In this document: one piece after another, positions 36,001-45,534 of the stretch | How positions within the stretch are numbered: position 1 is the stretch's first letter | How the letters are laid out: the number at the start of each line of letters is the position of its first letter | Assembly (NCBI GenBank): GCA_958510825.1 | Contig: OY294044.1 | Coordinates: 76,616,895 to 76,680,894 of the forward strand | DNA: 64,000 nt | Source: Brachypterus glaber | Taxonomy: Eukaryota; Arthropoda; Insecta; Coleoptera; Kateretidae | Direction: 5' to 3' | Position numbers and translations under genes: made by a program | Notes under the pieces: generated by a model | What the model was told of the DNA's origin: nothing | Databases searched by the model: none | The model's input: the letters and a program-made list of their open reading frames with translations, nothing else

Positions 36001-37856
36001 TTATCAGCTGTAGTAACATGCGGTATAAGACATTTATCAATTTTTAAATTAAATTTTTCTAAAATTTTAATCGCGTGACCACCAGCCACTGAACAATTTG
36101 CACCTGTATCAATCAAAGCTGTTATATTTTTATCAAAAATATTTACTTTAATATATGGACGGTTATCTCTAGGTAATTTAATAAAAGAATTTTTATTAAT
36201 TACAGACAAACTATACGGTTTATAAAAATTTTTAACTTTATCCAACCAATCTTTCCATTCATTCAAATAAAATCGTTTATTTGTTTCTGTTACACTTGAT
36301 TTTTGTAAAGAATTGATATTATTTTTATTATAATAAATGTTTTTACAAAAAGTAGTTTTGTTATCCTTTTTTACCTGACTGTCATTATTATTTTTAGCCT
36401 TTTTATAAAGTGAATGCCGACTAAAATCATCCACTTTCCTATTTAGTTTTTTTGTACAGGAAGGGCAATTTTTAAAAACTACATCTTTATATCCACATTT
36501 ATAACAAAACTTTGTTCTTTTAGCTAAACATTTGCTAAAAATATGATTTGGTTGGTTACAGTTATAACAAATTATTTGTCTACTTTTATTATTACTACTA
36601 TTACTACTATTCTGTGTATTATTAAAGCTTTGATTGGTACTTTGACTAATTTGAGAAACTTGACTACTATTACATACTGAACTTTGACGAGTAGAGGAAG
36701 ATGGGGTAAGTTTGGACACTGTGGTATTATGACTACAATTACATTTACTACTAAAATTTTGATTTATATCCGAACTTAGGACATTTACTTTATTAACTGC
36801 TATATTTTTTGCCACACTTTTACCTGCTATGCTCTTTTGTTTTAATTGATAAGCTTCATCTATTCTTTTACAACTGTCTTTTAAATCTTCTAAATCATTT
36901 ATTTCTATAAGTGATAATGGTGTAAAATAATGTGGTAATATTCTTTCTCTAATCGTCTTTAGTCTAGTATATAAACTTGCAGCATGAATTAAACGTTTAA
37001 ACAAGGTTTCCATAGCACCTATAAAAATTGCGATAGATTCATCGGGATTTTGATATCTAGAACGGATATCATCCCATGTTCTATCATCTATGTTAGCTGG
37101 AAGAAAATCTTTTTTTAATGCTTGAATTATTTGAGACCATGAATTTAAATTATCTTTAATTGAGAGAAACCATGACAATGCTGGTTCTTTGAATAAGTCA
37201 TATGCGGATTTAAATAACATTTCGTCTGTAACATTTCTACTTATTTTCATATATTCAACTTGCTCAATAAAATTTAATACATTAGACTTTCCATCAAAAT
37301 TAATATTCCATTTATAAACTGGTACTGATTTTAAATAATCATTATCTTTTTTACTAGAAACATTAGGACTAAACTGTGTACTATTATGTAATGAAATATT
37401 ATTATTTACTTGAGTAAGATCTGAATTTTTACCAGATTTTTTATAAAGATCTAAAATATCTGCTTCTATTTCTAAACAAGTTGCTTTTGTTATTTCTAAA
37501 AATTGAATACGCCTAACTTTATTTTCTTCTACTTCAGGAAAACGTTGCAGACGATTTGTTACATGTACTAAATAAGTTTTTAATTTTCTTAAATCAGCTA
37601 AACTATAATCACCATGATATTCTACAATTTCTGAAGATATACTATCTAAAATTCTATTAATATTTTCCACTTCACTGTTAAAATTAAAAGTCGGATCTAC
37701 ATATTTTACTTTAGGATCTTCCCTAGCTATGGCTCTACCTAAAACTTTAATTCTAGATGCTCTATTATTTTTTGCTGTTAAATGTCTTATACGAAGTTCA
37801 TAATTTACCATTTCTGCAGTCAAAAATCTAATTTCCATTTTATCTAAATCTTCCAT
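33039..37856 (-). CDS. gag-pol: Gag-Pol polyprotein of gypsy copy 2 (single frame)
   Basis: 1605 residues. Gag occupies about 1-468 with a CCHC knuckle at 430-443 and a second degenerate one. Protease Asp is at about 583, RT YIDD at about 896-899, RNase H Asp at about 1048, integrase triad at about D1320, D1380 and E1416. Relative to copy 1 a run of seven A (not six) at the gag/pol junction keeps gag and pol in one frame. Fourteen to sixteen substitutions separate the copies, including R in QQRLMD and G in HKGLDK near the RT. No stop or lost catalytic residue, so it could encode active proteins; a fused frame would, however, give Gag and Pol in equal amounts. Confidence 0.96.
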   Translation of the reverse strand: MEDLDKMEIRFLTAEMVNYELRIRHLTAKNNRASRIKVLGRAIAREDPKVKYVDPTFNFNSEVENINRILDSISSEIVEYHGDYSLADLRKLKTYLVHVTNRLQRFPEVEENKVRRIQFLEITKATCLEIEADILDLYKKSGKNSDLTQVNNNISLHNSTQFSPNVSSKKDNDYLKSVPVYKWNINFDGKSNVLNFIEQVEYMKISRNVTDEMLFKSAYDLFKEPALSWFLSIKDNLNSWSQIIQALKKDFLPANIDDRTWDDIRSRYQNPDESIAIFIGAMETLFKRLIHAASLYTRLKTIRERILPHYFTPLSLIEINDLEDLKDSCKRIDEAYQLKQKSIAGKSVAKNIAVNKVNVLSSDINQNFSSKCNCSHNTTVSKLTPSSSTRQSSVCNSSQVSQISQSTNQSFNNTQNSSNSSNNKSRQIICYNCNQPNHIFSKCLAKRTKFCYKCGYKDVVFKNCPSCTKKLNRKVDDFSRHSLYKKAKNNNDSQVKKDNKTTFCKNIYYNKNNINSLQKSSVTETNKRFYLNEWKDWLDKVKNFYKPYSLSVINKNSFIKLPRDNRPYIKVNIFDKNITALIDTGANCSVAGGHAIKILEKFNLKIDKCLIPHVTTADKSKQLVTGVVYLPIKVDDEVKILQVLVVPSLETNFIFGVNFLQLFSMTLDFSDESWNNKINNLNVISNSDSQDINKDNSVGLCDLTDEQKKIADKFVSLFKELYSEKIGRTNLIEHDIDTGNNKPFKMRQYPLSPYLIEILHKGLDKMFKDDIVSPSYSDFNSPVLLVKKANGTYRFCFDGRKLNSITKGDSHPLPRIDSILSLLGDSKYISSIDLKNAFWQIPLTKTAKEKTAFSVPGRGLFEFNVMCYGLKNGTQSQQRLMDKLFPFSFYPNIFVYIDDIIIVSKTFEEHIKLLQIVHEKLKSANLTINFEKSNFFRKSLKYLGFVIDNFGLRTDPQKVEAIINYPRPTNSTEIKRFLGVASWYRRFVRNFSTIVSPLNSLLKGKGKKQAISWNTDAEKAFLLLKESLINAPALASPNFSLPFVIQCDASLVGLGSILTQTQDGQEKVIAYASRALTRSEIKYSVGEKECLAVLFAIDRFRPYIEGVKFTVITDHSSLKYLSNMKDPSGRLARWSLKLQQYDMDIVYRRGKLNVVADGLSRAFDRIEPEKSIFPDVNLINFNVNDYNSDKYYIQLREKIIKSPDSYPQFKVIDDNIYKFIPTKTKVKSNIIEWKLLVPQKCRKQVLKECHDDVLASHMGFFKTFHRISETYFWPKMRKDILKYVRCCNICQSQKVSNSARFGLMGREKEVNYPWQVISCDLQGPFPRSSKGFCYLLVVSDWFTKYTLLHPLREATANAICKFIENEVFLVYGVCQFLIVDNGKQFAGKVFKKLADEYNVQKIWFNALYHSQNNPTERQHRTISTAIRSYIKDNQKEWCKNLAKIGLALRTSVNEVTGYTPAFLNFGRNVPITGTYYGKMTSTDGVKLEPCDRDSYSQDLGNLKEIFVDVKKYLHEAYERNKRTYDLRKREVNFEIGEKVWRRNKVLSDASKSFAAKLAPKYILCKVVAKKSKLVYILENADGHRGDWHVKDLKKYFGSNSDISVG

Positions 37857-38435
37857 TTTGAATAATTATTTTCAAAATTTAAATTCAATTTACTCAAAAT
37901 ATTTATTTTATAATAAAATATTTATACTGTACCACAAATTATTTTTTTTTTTGTGTACACTGCTCAACAAAGTTTTTGCATACTTTGGAAAATTTCCCAA
38001 ATATGTCAAAAAAATACTAAATTATTATTTATCTCAATTGGACAAATTAATAATTATAAATAGTCTCCAAAACTACAAAATTAGCTAATATTTATTCATA
38101 TCCTTCGCATAAATAAATACCCTATTATCCATTTATTTCTATTGAATAAAAGATAATTTCTAGAAAAACTGAACCAACGCCAAAATTTCTCTATTCCATG
38201 TTATTCCATAAAATTCAGAATAAACATAAAAAACACATATCTGATATATCTTATCAGATTAACTCTAATTTGACTTAATTTTCAACAAAAAATATTTTAT
38301 TCAACAGTTATATGTAGTTTTTCTCAAAATGAACTTTAAGTTACACTGAAAAAAATAAGCTTTAGATTTTTATAAAAAATACACTGAGAAAAATGGAGTA
38401 AAATTAAAAAAACAAGTGTTCTATCTATCCAAATA

Positions 38436-38450
38436 CCACGTTGGGCGCCA
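38436..38450 (-). other. Primer binding site, tRNA-Lys type
   Basis: Minus strand TGGCGCCCAACGTGG begins 7 nt after the 5' LTR. It matches the complement of the 3' end of tRNA-Lys (CUU type) over 15 nt. Confidence 0.75.
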
Positions 38451-38457
38451 ATATTAG

Positions 38458-40548
38458 TGTACCGTAATTAATACGTTCACTGCCAACGGCTAGTTTTGAC
38501 AGCGGAGCAATGGGTATGGGCAAGGGAAAAATAGAAAGAATTGATTAATGTTGTTAGGGGCGCCAGTTACTTTAGCTTTTACTCCTTTAGGTAAGTAACA
38601 ACCTAGTGTAAATACTTAAGTTTTTCAGTTTGAGAAAATATAACCTCTAAATAAAATAAGATAATTCATTTGAGAAATTTATTATAAATAAACTTAATGA
38701 AAGCACATCAAGTAATGTATTAATATATATAAAAAATATGTGTAATTATATTAAGATATAATCAAAGAAATCTTAATAAAAATTACTAAATTCAGAAATC
38801 ATTGACTTAAATGTATAAAGAAAACATGAAGTTCAGCAAGCACCAAGAAATGTATGTAAACAACAATCATTTCTTGCAGTGTATAAAAGTCATGCTTAAA
38901 TTAGAAATCATTTAATCAAAAGTATGATATTTAATAATTAATAAATGAGATTAAATGTTTTAAAAAAAAATAAGTACCTAAAAATGAACAAAAGCCAGAA
39001 GGGCATATAGTATTAATCAATACTATATCAGATCTGATAAAGTTTACAGTTATAAGAATATTGAAATAAAAGAATTTAAAAATATGAAATATTGCTTTCA
39101 AAAGTTTTCAGAATGAGTACTTAGCTGGTTTCTGCAAAATCCATGAGGTATGAATTCCATCGTCTCCATCTGTGCAAGTCTCCCCTAGGCTGATGAATTC
39201 ATTTCTCAAATGAAAGAAAAAAATATAGGCTGTCCCATCTACTTTGGAAAAATTATCTTCCAGGATAAAATGTACGATTGAAAATGTTGTCCGGGATTAA
39301 ATATGCTTTTGAAAATTATGTCCAATATAAAATTGTCTGCTAGACGGTCATATAGAATTTATCTATGCCGAAAAATACAGAACCATGTTCCAACAGAACA
39401 TCACTCCATGCGGAGAACTTGTATATCAAATATACCAAAATAAACTTCAACTTAAATTAATGTAATTCCATATTAATGGTATAGAAATGGTAATTAATTA
39501 ATGGTCTAGTGATTGTGCTTAATTAATGGTGCTAAAACAATAATTATATCTCAGAAATATTCTAAGAAACAGAAAAACTTAACTTACGTCTCATTCTAAG
39601 TCTTCGATGTCCATCGAAACGTCTTAAATGCGTAATTGTAAAAAAATAACAGTTACAATATCTTCCGCATTGTTTAAATATTCATTTTCACTAACTTTAA
39701 ATAAAAATACATGAAGGATTACTTCGATGATTACAGAAAATAAACACTCGTCAAAATGAGACCACCATTGTACAGAGTTCATCAAGAAAGAGCGAAAATC
39801 GACCTTATCAACCGGTATGAACCCTTCAGGTGAATAAAATCCTATTTCTGAACTATTAGCGACATCTATGCAAGTCATTATCAACTACAGTTTTACCGTA
39901 TAGGATTCCTAATAAAGGTAACTGAAACGACACCAAAAATAATAACTAATTAAAAGAATGTTTCCTAATAAATCTGTATTAGTGATATCTAACCTCAAAA
40001 TATTACTCTAAGAAACAAATATAAACAATACTTATTGTTTATCAGCAAAACTAATAAAAATACGAACAGAATACTAAGTGTCCTGTGAACTAAGTATAAA
40101 CAAAATACTGAATCTAAGTGAGCAGTTCCAGCAAACTATTTTCAACAAATTCTGGATTATCCCGAAGGGATAATCATACACAACTTTCCACAAGAGAGAC
40201 AAGCTACAAATGAAAGCCAGTGAAATCCAACCCTCAATAGACTCTGAAACATATAAAAACCAGGTAAGTCCATAGACAAATGCACTATAGAGAAATAAGT
40301 CATATGATTCTTTATTATTAAAAATCATATTCTAATTATGTTTTCTTTATGTTATTTTCAGGTAGAACTATGGAATAGAGACTCATATGGTTAGAATTCA
40401 GTTCCTGTTACAAAATAGTCCCAGATACAAAACAGCTCTGTACGTACGTAACCATTTATATACAAAACAAACATAAATTATAACGTAAGTAAACGAATAG
40501 TTTAATTAACCCTTGCTATATTACAAAGTGACGATTTATGTCGTTACA
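38458..40548 (-). repeat. 5' LTR of gypsy copy 2
   Basis: 2091 bp; same length and apparently same sequence as 30435-32525. Should hold the promoter and polyadenylation signals, which I did not localise. Confidence 0.95.
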
Positions 40549-40691
40549 AGGTTACCAGAGTTATTAACTAAAAAGCTGTTTTTTATTACAATTTTAACGG
40601 GGCTGGGGAGCTATCCCTTAGGGCTCATTTGGGGACCAACCTTTATAGGAACTTTTTTTGATATTTTTCGTTGCAAAACAAAACTGTTAAA

Positions 40692-40962
40692 ATTTGTTTG
40701 TTTGTTTGTTTGTTTAACCTCGTACTATTCTACTTAATTAAGTATCCCCTAAGTCCAGGACTTGTGTGGGCTAGTAGTAGAGGGAACCACCGGCTTATAC
40801 TGACTTTCGAACCAGTTTCTAGGGAGTGTCCGTTTCACTCATCGCCTTCGCCAAATTTCAATTATTATTTAACTGAAAAAGGCAAATCGGCGCCAGTGAG
40901 AATCGATCCTACTATAGTAGGCTTGCTATACATACGCGCTAGCCACTACGCTATGCCTCCCA
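40692..40962 (-). mobile_element. tRNA-derived SINE
   Basis: On the minus strand a tRNA-like head starts near 40962, with box A TAGCGTAGTGGCTAGCGC (40936-40953) and box B GGATCGATTCTC (40898-40909). A body follows, ending in an AAAC-repeat tail (40693-40716). The 10-bp repeat TAAAATTTGT at 40688-40697 and 40963-40972 is the probable target duplication. The overlapping open frames are not genes. Confidence 0.8.
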
Positions 40963-40972
40963 TAAAATTTGT

Positions 40973-42009
40973 GTTTGTACTCTATTATTTTAAAATTGTC
41001 ATTAAGACATTCACTGCTACCTTATTATCTGGTTGCATAGTCGGGTGCTAAAATATTTTTTGTTTATAATTTTCTCTTTGAAACTGATGTCTGGCTCCTA
41101 TGAGAGTCGTGCACGCTGTGCCAAGGACGGGGCCTACTCTCAAGAGAGTCATCCGCAGTGAAAGTGTTAAGAATGTCAAAGATGACAAGGCAGTAGACCC
41201 TAGACCATATAAACTTCCGCTAAGGAAAAATCACCTTTAGATATTGAGCAAGTAAGTAGTGCAGAGTAGAGTTTTTGTGGAGTATAGATTTTATGGAGCA
41301 GGGATGTTATGGAATAGAGATGTTGTGGAGCAGAGAAACGTGGAGTAGAGATGTTAAAATGTCATTGCAAAAAGTAATTATTTTTAACCCCTGTTAACCC
41401 AGTGTTAGATCGCTTATGGTAAATAAAATGTCGGTCCACGAGGTCGTAGGTTTATTCAGTAAAACAATTGGCTGTGGTAGTTTATTGGTGCGGATAAATA
41501 TTACTAGCTGCAGGGTAACTCTTCAGAGGTATGGTCCAAGACTTTTATAAATATCGGTAAACTAAACAAAAAGAAGGAAACTAATTAGGTTTAATTAAAA
41601 TATAAATATGCTTTGACTTACCTAAACACCAGGATAATATTTAATATATGATAAATACTTTATCCCAGAGGATGGTTAGAATAAAGATAGATTTAAGTTC
41701 GAACTGTTTCACCGGAAGAGAAAAAGCAAAATGGCGCACAGGAAGTCAGTAACCTACAAGTCCCTTGGCCGACTTGTAGTTTAGTGGGTCAAAAATCCCT
41801 ACAATCAAAGTCAAGGACATACCTCTGGGGAGTTTTTCACAGATGACAAACAGATAAACAAAAGGGGAAAATGGTATTGAAAATATTTAAATAATTTCAC
41901 TACAACCCTTTATCCCACTCGGTCTTTAGCTCAAAGCTAAAGAGATGTTGTGGAGTCGAGAAATGTGGAGTAGAGATTTTAAAATTCCTTTGCAATAGCT
42001 TGCTTATTA
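40973..42009. other. Intron sequence with a direct repeat pair
   Basis: About 55 bp around agagatgttgtggag at 41310-41375 recurs in direct orientation at 41940-41990. Between them is non-coding sequence. The nearby tggagcag/tggaatag words hint at older short tandem structure. Confidence 0.5.
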
Positions 42010-42650
42010 TTGATTCACTAAACAAAAACTGGTTAGGGCAACCAGATCAATACTTAAAAACGAATCAACTTTTTTTCTGTCTGCTGCTACCACAAATCTG
42101 GTAAGGGCAACATCACAAACTGTTGTGCTTACCAGATCCTTTGATGTTTTGTTTCTGGAAAGCAAAAAAAAATTGTGTTTATTTATTTATTTATTTATTT
42201 AATTAGGGTTACAAACAAGAACCAGCCCAAAGGTAGTAACCTCTTAGAAATAACAATGTAACGTCATGCTTAAAATACGTCAATTATACAGTGTAAGAAA
42301 GAAAAGTAATTTATAAATTGTTTACAGAGCGTTTTAAATACTTTTTCAAGGCGCTCAAAGAAATATTGAACATGTCTATATCTGAACAATGAACATTTGA
42401 GGACCTTAACATCCTGCAAATGGGGGAGTTATCGGTATAATTTGTTCTTCTGTTTGGTAGCACAAACAAATTGTAATTTCTGACATTTGCCAATGGAACA
42501 TGTATATTTATTTTTGATAATAATTCTGGGCTTTTGTGTTGTTGACCTTACCAGATTTTTGGTTGCAGCAACCAGAAAAATGGTTGATCTATATTCAACT
42601 ATTGATCTGGTTACACCAACTAGATTGTTTCTTCAGTGTTGTCAACTTCT
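42010..42650. repeat. CTGGT-family foldback interrupted by a LINE tail
   Basis: 42010-42170 and 42515-42650 are inverted copies of the CTGGT repeat (ttaccagattt, gcagcaaccagaaaaa, tattgatctggtt). The LINE fragment 42177-42493 lies between them. Confidence 0.65.
42177..42493 (-). pseudogene. LINE 3'-terminal fragment
   Basis: The minus-strand frame 42493-42311 (RNYNLFVLPNRRTNY, SPICRMLRS, NISLSALKKYLKR) resembles the extreme C-terminus of Jockey/CR1-type RTs. It is followed by a short 3' UTR and an AAAT-repeat tail at 42179-42203. Strong 5' truncation; non-functional. Confidence 0.6.
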
Positions 42651-42929
42651 TTTGACAATCACAACTTTTCAGGATAATTGCTTTAAGTATAGTAACTGAA
42701 TATTAAGTTAATTATTAACAGTGTATTGTAAAGTTTCTTTTCATGCGAAAGGTTCCAAATTGACTGATTTTTATTTCTATATTGCTACAGATCCCGGCGT
42801 AAAAAATGAGATATGAAAAATGGTAACGTTTGAATTAGGTTTTAAACATTTGTTAATCTAGAAGGTTTATGACAGTTAGTGTCTATATTGTCAGTTAAAA
42901 GCAGAAATAAAATAAAATAAATTTAAATT

Positions 42930-43922
42930 ATGCCTAGACAATTAAATGAGACCCAAAGAGCTATAATAGCCGCACATTTGGAAAATGGGAAAACCAGGTA
43001 TCTGATGAATTTGGAATTCACCGAAGCACCATAGGGAGAATAGAAAAGAAGTGGGAAACAGAACGAACAGCTGCAAGACAAAGGGGATTAGGAAGACCAC
43101 GAAAAACAACAGAGGAGCAGGATGAATCATTCTTGGATGTTCTGAGAGATGATCCATTTAAAACTACCCCTCAAGCTATGGTAGAAGTCAATTTTATAGC
43201 TTCAGACCGAACAGCCCGCAGAAGAATTGAGAATTCTGAAATGAAATGTAGGACTGCTGCTAAAAAGCCATTGTTATCAGATGATCACAAGGGGTCTAGG
43301 ATGGTATTTGCCCTAAACCACACGGATGCAAATTTTTGGCAAAACGTGGTGTTTTCTGATGAAAAAACCTTTAAATCATCTTCCGATGGTAAAATTAAGG
43401 TATATCGGCCACATAATACGCGTTATAATGAGCGTTATACTCGAAAAGTTCGCGCTTCAAGATTTTCAGTAAATACCTGGGCTTGGATAAGCAATCAAGG
43501 TCCCGGTGCACTGGTTATTCTAGAAGGAAACCTTAATGGAGAATCTTACTGCAGAATTCTTGAAGAAGCAATGCTACCATCAGTTAATCAAGTATTTCCC
43601 AATAACAACTTTATATTCCAACAAGATAACTGCTCAGTGCACATGTCAAACTCTGTGCAAAGATGCCTCAGACGCCATAATGTCCACGTATTACCATGGC
43701 CATCTCATAGCCCAGATCTTAATCCTATTGAGAATGTTTGGGCATATATGGTTAAGAAAATAAACACAGTTAATTTTAGGCCCAAATAGAGCTCAACTAA
43801 TTGAAGCTATTCGTGAAGCTTGGAATAACTTAACAGTGTAGTATTGCCAAAACCTTGTTAATTCAATGCCAAGAAGAATAAATTTGGTACTAGAAAACAA
43901 TGGAAATCCAACAAGATATTAA
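42930..43922 (+). pseudogene. Tc1-type transposase, frameshifted
   Basis: The reading starts at ATG 42930 (MPRQLNETQRA). A one-base loss near 42991-42995 moves the rest to the frame carrying the HTH (GIHRSTIGRIEKKWE) and GRPRK region. The catalytic part is open to 43789 with D (nt 43358, FSDEKTF), D (43625, FQQDNCSVH) and E (43730, NPIENVW), spacing DD34E as in Tc1. A second frameshift near 43786 and a TAG in the last 40 codons break the C-terminus, which can be followed to TAA at 43920-43922. The intact protein would cut and paste at TA sites. A possible TIR, taaaaaatgagatat, occurs at about 42802 and inverted at 44291-44306, but this is weak. Confidence 0.88.
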
Positions 43923-43967
43923 TTATTATTATTTACATTGTTTTCTAGTACCAAATTTATTCTTCTT
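43871..43967. repeat. 32-bp perfect inverted repeat over the transposase 3' end
   Basis: Arms 43871-43902 and 43936-43967 (aagaagaataaatttggt...) are exact complements with a 33-nt loop; the left arm is coding sequence of the transposase C-terminus. Confidence 0.9.
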
Positions 43968-44332
43968 GACCAGTTTTGTAACTTATTTGGGGCTCTCCAT
44001 GCTTTTGTATTATGATTAAGATTTTTATAGCTCAAAATATTATTTTATACCTATTTTAGTATAAGAATAAATGTTTTTGGGTTTTTGTTTTTAATAAAAA
44101 ATGTATTTTCAGTTTCGTTATTGTTTTTGAGTATATATTAACGTTCAGTCTGGGTTAGTAGTAACAACTATTAGTTGTCAGTCAACCAATCAATTCTTTC
44201 ATAAAAACTAATATTTCATCATAACCTATTTTTTTAAATCCAATTTAATCCAGGAATTATTACTATTAAATGTTAGATCGCAATATGTCAATATCTCATT
44301 TTTTATGAAGGGAACTGTAAGTAAGTACTTAC

Positions 44333-44479
44333 GTGTCCCTCCAGAAACTTCCATTTTTTTTTCTGATAATCATAAATAACACCTATGTGGGAAGCTGTAT
44401 AAAACACTTCATACTCGTCATCTCTAGTCAGGTTGATTATTCCTGTTTCTGCATTAAAACCAAAATTACGATGGATTTT
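44333..44479 (-). CDS. CFAP251: CFAP251-like exon
   Basis: 147 nt, phase 0 at both ends, 49 codons. It encodes KIHRNFGFNAETGIINLTRD, then EYEVFYTASHIGVIYDYQ and KWKFLEGH. This is the first-blade pattern (FG.N....NL....VLFY.A.H..VIY......FLQGH) of CFAP251. Acceptor TGTTTTTAG, donor GACAC followed by GTAAGTACT, a strong site. Confidence 0.8.
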
Positions 44480-44499
44480 CTAAAAACACAAACTATATT

Positions 44500-44610
44500 G
44501 GTTACTTGTTGTGGTTACCAGAAACAAAACTTAGTATTTATTTATCTGGTATGCACAACAATTTGTCTTAAGTTGTTCCGTATTGTCTGGTTTCCCCAAC
44601 GAGATCGTAT
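44500..44610. repeat. CTGGT/ACCAG repeat family, fragment
   Basis: Carries gttgtggttaccagaaac and tatctggtatgcacaac as in the other copies; 20 bp upstream (gene sense) of the exon at 44479. Confidence 0.5.
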
Positions 44611-44768
44611 TTTAGTCTAATTAGGCGATAAAGGCTCTTAATTGATACAAAGAAGTTTTCATTATGGTAATACTTAAAATTTATTACCTTATAAAATTAT
44701 TATTATGAATTGATTATAGTAATTTATTATTCCATCAATTTATTTTCTAATCATCGTACAGAGTGATA

Positions 44769-44813
44769 TTGGTAGACTGACAGTTTCGGGCTGCTGGCCC
44801 TCTTCAGTACCAA
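44769..44813 (-). ncRNA. Type I hammerhead ribozyme, unit 1
   Basis: On the minus strand: stem I UUGGUA/UACCAA (6 bp, 44813-44808 with 44774-44769), CUGAAGA 44807-44801, stem II GGGC/GCCC (44800-44797 with 44791-44788) with a 5-nt loop, GAAA 44787-44784, stem III ACU/AGU with a GUC triloop, and GUC cleavage site ending at 44775. All core positions are present. Confidence 0.85.
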
Positions 44814-45096
44814 GAGTCAACTCTGCACGCTGATTAAGAAAACGTTTTTAGACTTTACTCGCAAAAGGAATATAGCCATTAGATTCTAGATGTAGACAAC
44901 TATTCATACCTCTCCTAATCTGGAGACTTTGAATGGTAGCAAGTTGAAGACTTGTGTGTCTCAAGCACATAGTACCACTAACGGGTGGTTAGACGTAAAT
45001 TTAGTAAGGACAGAAATTTTTAATTTTAAACAAAATTATAAAAATATTAATTTATTATTCCATCAATCTATTTTCTAATCATCGTACAGAGTGATA

Positions 45097-45141
45097 TTGG
45101 TAGACTGACAGTTTCGGGCTGCTGGCCCTCTTCAGTACCAA
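45097..45141 (-). ncRNA. Type I hammerhead ribozyme, unit 2
   Basis: Same sequence as unit 1, displaced by exactly 328 bp. Cleavage at both would release a 328-nt monomer. Confidence 0.85.
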
Positions 45142-45424
45142 GAGTCAACTCTGCACGCTGATTAAGAAAACGTTTTTAGACTTTACTCGCAAAAGGAATA
45201 TAGCCATTAGATTCTAGATGTAGACAACTACTCATACCTCTCCTAATCTGGAGACTTTGAATGGTAGCAAGTTGAAGACTTGTGTGTCTCAAGCACATAG
45301 TACCACTAACGGGTGGTTAGACGTAAATTTAGTAAGGACAGAAATTTTTAATTTTAAACAAAATTATAAAAATATTAATTTATTATTCCATCAATCTATT
45401 TTCTAATCATCGTACAGAGTGATA

Positions 45425-45460
45425 TTGGTAGACTGACAGTTTCGGGCTGCTGGCCCTCTT
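45425..45460 (-). ncRNA. Truncated hammerhead, unit 3
   Basis: Keeps the 3' strand of stem I, the GUC, GAAA and stem II but is cut inside the CUGAAGA box at the inversion junction; should be inactive. Confidence 0.7.
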
Positions 45461-45489
45461 TTTTCTTAAACAGCGTGCAGAGTTGACTC

Positions 45490-45534
45490 TTGGTACTGAA
45501 GAGGGCCAGCAGCCCGAAACTGTCAGTCTACCAA
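45490..45534 (+). ncRNA. Type I hammerhead ribozyme, inverted unit
   Basis: Complete plus-strand copy: CUGAAGA 45496-45502, GGGC/GCCC 45503-45506 with 45512-45515, GAAA 45516-45519, cleavage after C45528, stem I 45490-45495 with 45529-45534. Confidence 0.82.

Larger units (their letters stand above)
30435..40548 (-). mobile_element. Complete Ty3/gypsy LTR retrotransposon, copy 2 (10,114 bp)
   Basis: Two LTRs of exactly 2091 bp, no difference seen by eye, 4-bp target duplication AGGT (30431-30434 and 40549-40552), tRNA-Lys-type primer site, polypurine tract, and one uninterrupted 1605-codon gag-pol frame. Structurally intact and very young. It sits in the long intron between CFAP251-like exons 44333 and 29830, in the same orientation as the gene. 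Confidence 0.97.

Noticed and set aside
40890..40962. Functional tRNA gene
   Set aside because: A and B boxes are present, but the acceptor and anticodon stems do not pair well and it continues into a SINE body with a repeat tail and target duplication.
40513..41051. Overlapping plus-strand frames of 74 and 126 codons
   Set aside because: They run antisense through the SINE and its tail and show no protein features.
42487..42699. 70-codon plus-strand frame
   Set aside because: Falls within the CTGGT repeat copy; hydrophobic translation is a by-product of the repeat.
42800..44306. Terminal inverted repeats of the Tc1-type element (taaaaaatgagatat)
   Set aside because: Only about 15 bp in an AT-rich context and at unequal distances from the transposase; mentioned under the gene but not called as ends.
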